Shown piece after piece: positions 62,648-64,000 of a stretch of DNA of 64,000 nucleotides. Where the stretch lies: the NCBI GenBank assembly GCA_903839875.1, contig CAIMDZ010000113.1, positions 119,071 to 183,070 on the forward strand, given 5' to 3'. Under the pieces are notes generated by a model. The model saw nothing but the letters and a program-made list of their open reading frames with translations, did not search any database and was not told the origin of the DNA. Each line of letters opens with the position of its first letter. Position 1 is the first letter of the stretch. The translations under genes were made by a program, and so were the position numbers. This stretch comes from an uncultured Bacteroidota bacterium (GTDB taxonomy: Bacteria > Bacteroidota > Bacteroidia > Chitinophagales > Chitinophagaceae).

Positions 62648-63121
62648 TCAATAATTCCATGGTTTACCTACAGTGAATTCACCGTTGGTAATTGCAGTGC
62701 CAAGGCCGGTATTAAAATTAAAATATCCGATTATGCTGTTATCGGTAATCTTGGTGACGGCAACAATACCGCCTATAGCGCCATCCGGAATTCCACTATG
62801 TACATAGGTACCGGTAGCCTCACCCATAACCATTGAATATATTCCTGTCTTATTCTTCCACTTGCTGATCGTTAATATTATTTTATCATTAACATACACC
62901 AATGCTGAAGTATTCCCTGTAATCACCAATGCAGTAACCGAGTCATGCGCCTGGGTATCAACAGTTGTAGGCACTACAGTACTTGCAGTGAAGTTATAGG
63001 TGCCGATTGATGCGGTCATAGAAGGATTAATAGTAGTAACATAGGGGGTATTTTTAATACACCCGCCAAAAATAACAAAGGAGCATATGAGTACTACAAC
63101 TGAAAAAACACCTTTTTTCAT
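62648..63121 (-). CDS. Lipoprotein, DUF6252-like (paralog)
   Basis: 157 residues. Lipobox FVIFGGC (Cys about 21), linker with TPYVTTINP, then MTASIGTYNFTASTVVPTT, VTALVITGNTSA, KIILTISKWKNKTGIYSM, a GTYVHSGIPDG loop and a final GYFNFNTGLGTAITNGEFTVGKPW. The end pattern ITNGEFxV fits the DUF6252-like sandwich. It was probably produced by duplication with 61974-62462. No operon partner other than that copy; the 185-base spacer has no clear terminator. Surface or periplasmic role unknown. Confidence 0.7.
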   Translation of the reverse strand: MKKGVFSVVVLICSFVIFGGCIKNTPYVTTINPSMTASIGTYNFTASTVVPTTVDTQAHDSVTALVITGNTSALVYVNDKIILTISKWKNKTGIYSMVMGEATGTYVHSGIPDGAIGGIVAVTKITDNSIIGYFNFNTGLGTAITNGEFTVGKPWNY

Positions 63122-63373
63122 CTGAATATTTTTTAATTTTTTATTGCCAGATGGAACTCCCCTAAGCTTTGAAACCGGATGAGCATTAGTCCCGATAATT
63201 ATCGGGATTATTTCTCTTTTTGCAAATCGTTCTGGTTCAGCATGGTCGTTTCATACAGCGATATTTCCGCTAAGATAATTCAAAATAATTTTAAAAATCA
63301 AACTTTACACTGTTAGATGTTGATATTTATTACATCCCTGCCTTTTTCAGGTAACATTTTCTTATTATACCAC

Positions 63374-63404
63374 AAAAGCGCCCCGGTGAATTGGAGCGCT
63401 TTTT
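63374..63404 (-). terminator. Terminator of the 63425 gene
   Basis: AAAAGCGCCCC and GGAGCGCTTTT pair with a short loop and poly-A/T flanks, 21 bases past the stop on the minus strand. Confidence 0.75.
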
Positions 63405-63424
63405 AACTATTTTGAACTTTATTT

Positions 63425-63754
63425 TTAAACCTGCATTGCCTGCATTGCCTGCTGTGCCTCAATAAAAGTATTCAAGGGTATATTCTCATCGCCTCTGATA
63501 TTGTCTACTTTAACCATGAGAATAACCTTGTTCGCCATATAGATATCAGATACACTAAGCGTTTTTTTATTAGTAAAAGGATTTGTAGAGGGCTTTTCTC
63601 CGTCAATAGAAAGAAATTTCTGCAACCCAAGTACTTTCCCTTTCCTGCTAGAAGTAGCTGCAATGTACTTTATTTTATGAGCGAATTTTGAGTTAAATGC
63701 TATAATAGTCCTGTCGGCATCTAAATTCTTTTGTTCAAATTCATGTAGTTTCAT
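63425..63754 (-). CDS. Conserved-looking protein of unknown function
   Basis: 109 residues from ATG 63754 (MKLHEFEQKNLD); the frame is open 18 codons further upstream (63808), but that tail is basic, low-complexity and probably untranslated. The protein is a mix of basic and beta-type segments (TIIAFNSKFAHKIKYIAATSSRKGKVLGLQKFLSIDGEKPS) and ends with a small repeat, QQAMQAMQV. There is no signal peptide and no known motif. A strong terminator follows, which supports a real transcript. Function unknown. Confidence 0.55.
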   Translation of the reverse strand: MKLHEFEQKNLDADRTIIAFNSKFAHKIKYIAATSSRKGKVLGLQKFLSIDGEKPSTNPFTNKKTLSVSDIYMANKVILMVKVDNIRGDENIPLNTFIEAQQAMQAMQV

Positions 63755-63891
63755 ATCCCACGTTGTTTTTATATTGACCTTATTATTTATTTTTTGGGTT
63801 TTAACCAAAGACCTCTTGCAAAGAATTTACAATAGGTTTTTTTGATTTTATACTTTAGACTAAATACTTTAAACTTTAGACTAGTGTCATG

Positions 63892-64000
63892 TCACGCATG
63901 AATTGACGGATAAAGTTTTAATAATTTCACCCTTGCATCCTCACAGGTGAAGTGCCATTTTATTTTGGCTTCCTTATTGTTCCGGTGAGTTTGCCATGCA
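63892..64000 (-). mobile_element. C-terminal end of an IS630-family transposase, cut by the window edge
   Basis: The minus strand encodes ...AWQTHRNNKEAKIKWHFTCEDARVKLLKLYPSI... ending at the stop 63892-63894. A W-x-x-x-R-N-N-K-x-A-K-I-x-W-x-F-T-x-x-D-A-R pattern is the end of IS630-type DDE transposases as I recall them. The rest lies beyond position 64000. The inverted end of the insertion sequence should lie between 63840 and 63890, but I could not define it. Confidence 0.7.

Overview
The window looks like a chromosomal segment of a Bacteroidota bacterium, most likely from the Chitinophagaceae or a close relative; the family is an inference. The support is consistent. There are many secreted proteins with type IX secretion (T9SS) C-terminal sorting domains of type A (ending like FVKQ, FIKQ, FVVEQ) and type B (gliding-associated, CHU_C-like). 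There is a TonB receptor with a carboxypeptidase-like N-terminal domain. Promoters fit the Bacteroidota -7 box TAnnTTTG, Shine-Dalgarno sites are weak, and the ECF sigma factor, tyrosine integrase and DksA-like protein have Bacteroidota character.

Layout. 1-6500: a nested inverted repeat, a PKD/CHU_C surface protein, a 35-residue-repeat protein, a glycosylase-like protein, a MITE-like element, two small secreted proteins, a decayed CHU_C tail and tRNA-Asn. 6800-24400: a secretion-rich block. It holds a 2140-residue protein with 17 Ig-like repeats, two smaller proteins sharing its N-terminal WNFN module, two endonuclease/phosphatase-fold (EEP) paralogs that lack the usual C-terminal Asp-His, a c-type cytochrome lipoprotein, and an apparent operon of TonB receptor, beta-helix lipoprotein, 46-residue membrane protein and EEP protein. 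24600-25400: a scar of two decayed genes joined head-on. 25600-32300: a beta-propeller surface protein, a LETM1-like miniprotein, a DksA-like protein, an rRNA methyltransferase and an EF-G paralog.

32400-39900 is a thiamine locus: TPP riboswitch, thiS, thiC, three perfect hairpins, thiD, thiE, thiG, thiH, thiF(-rhodanese), and a convergent tenI-like gene. 40000-49500: a C10 peptidase, Smr protein, rdgB, 3-hydroxybutyryl-CoA dehydrogenase, pth, an AccI-like restriction-modification pair and P5C dehydrogenase. 49600-54600: a membrane protein/histidine kinase/response regulator operon and a sigma/anti-sigma-like/GldM-like operon. 54600-57900: a small integrated element (tyrosine integrase, lipoprotein, XRE regulator) bounded by 15-bp direct repeats and, outside these, by perfect 32-bp inverted repeats. 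58000-64000: a polyprenyl synthase, two OmpA-like proteins that look like a domain duplication, lipoproteins, and the end of an IS630-type transposase at the edge.

How it fits together. The thiamine block makes both halves of thiamine phosphate under TPP control. The 6800-24400 block looks like an outer-membrane uptake and surface-display locus; its substrate cannot be read from the sequence, but TonB receptors of this RGMDKRYN plug type together with EEP-fold proteins suggest phosphate- or nucleic-acid-related scavenging (inference). The best candidate for something undescribed is this EEP pseudoenzyme/WNFN/TonB block, followed by the minimal element at 54.7-57.8 kb.
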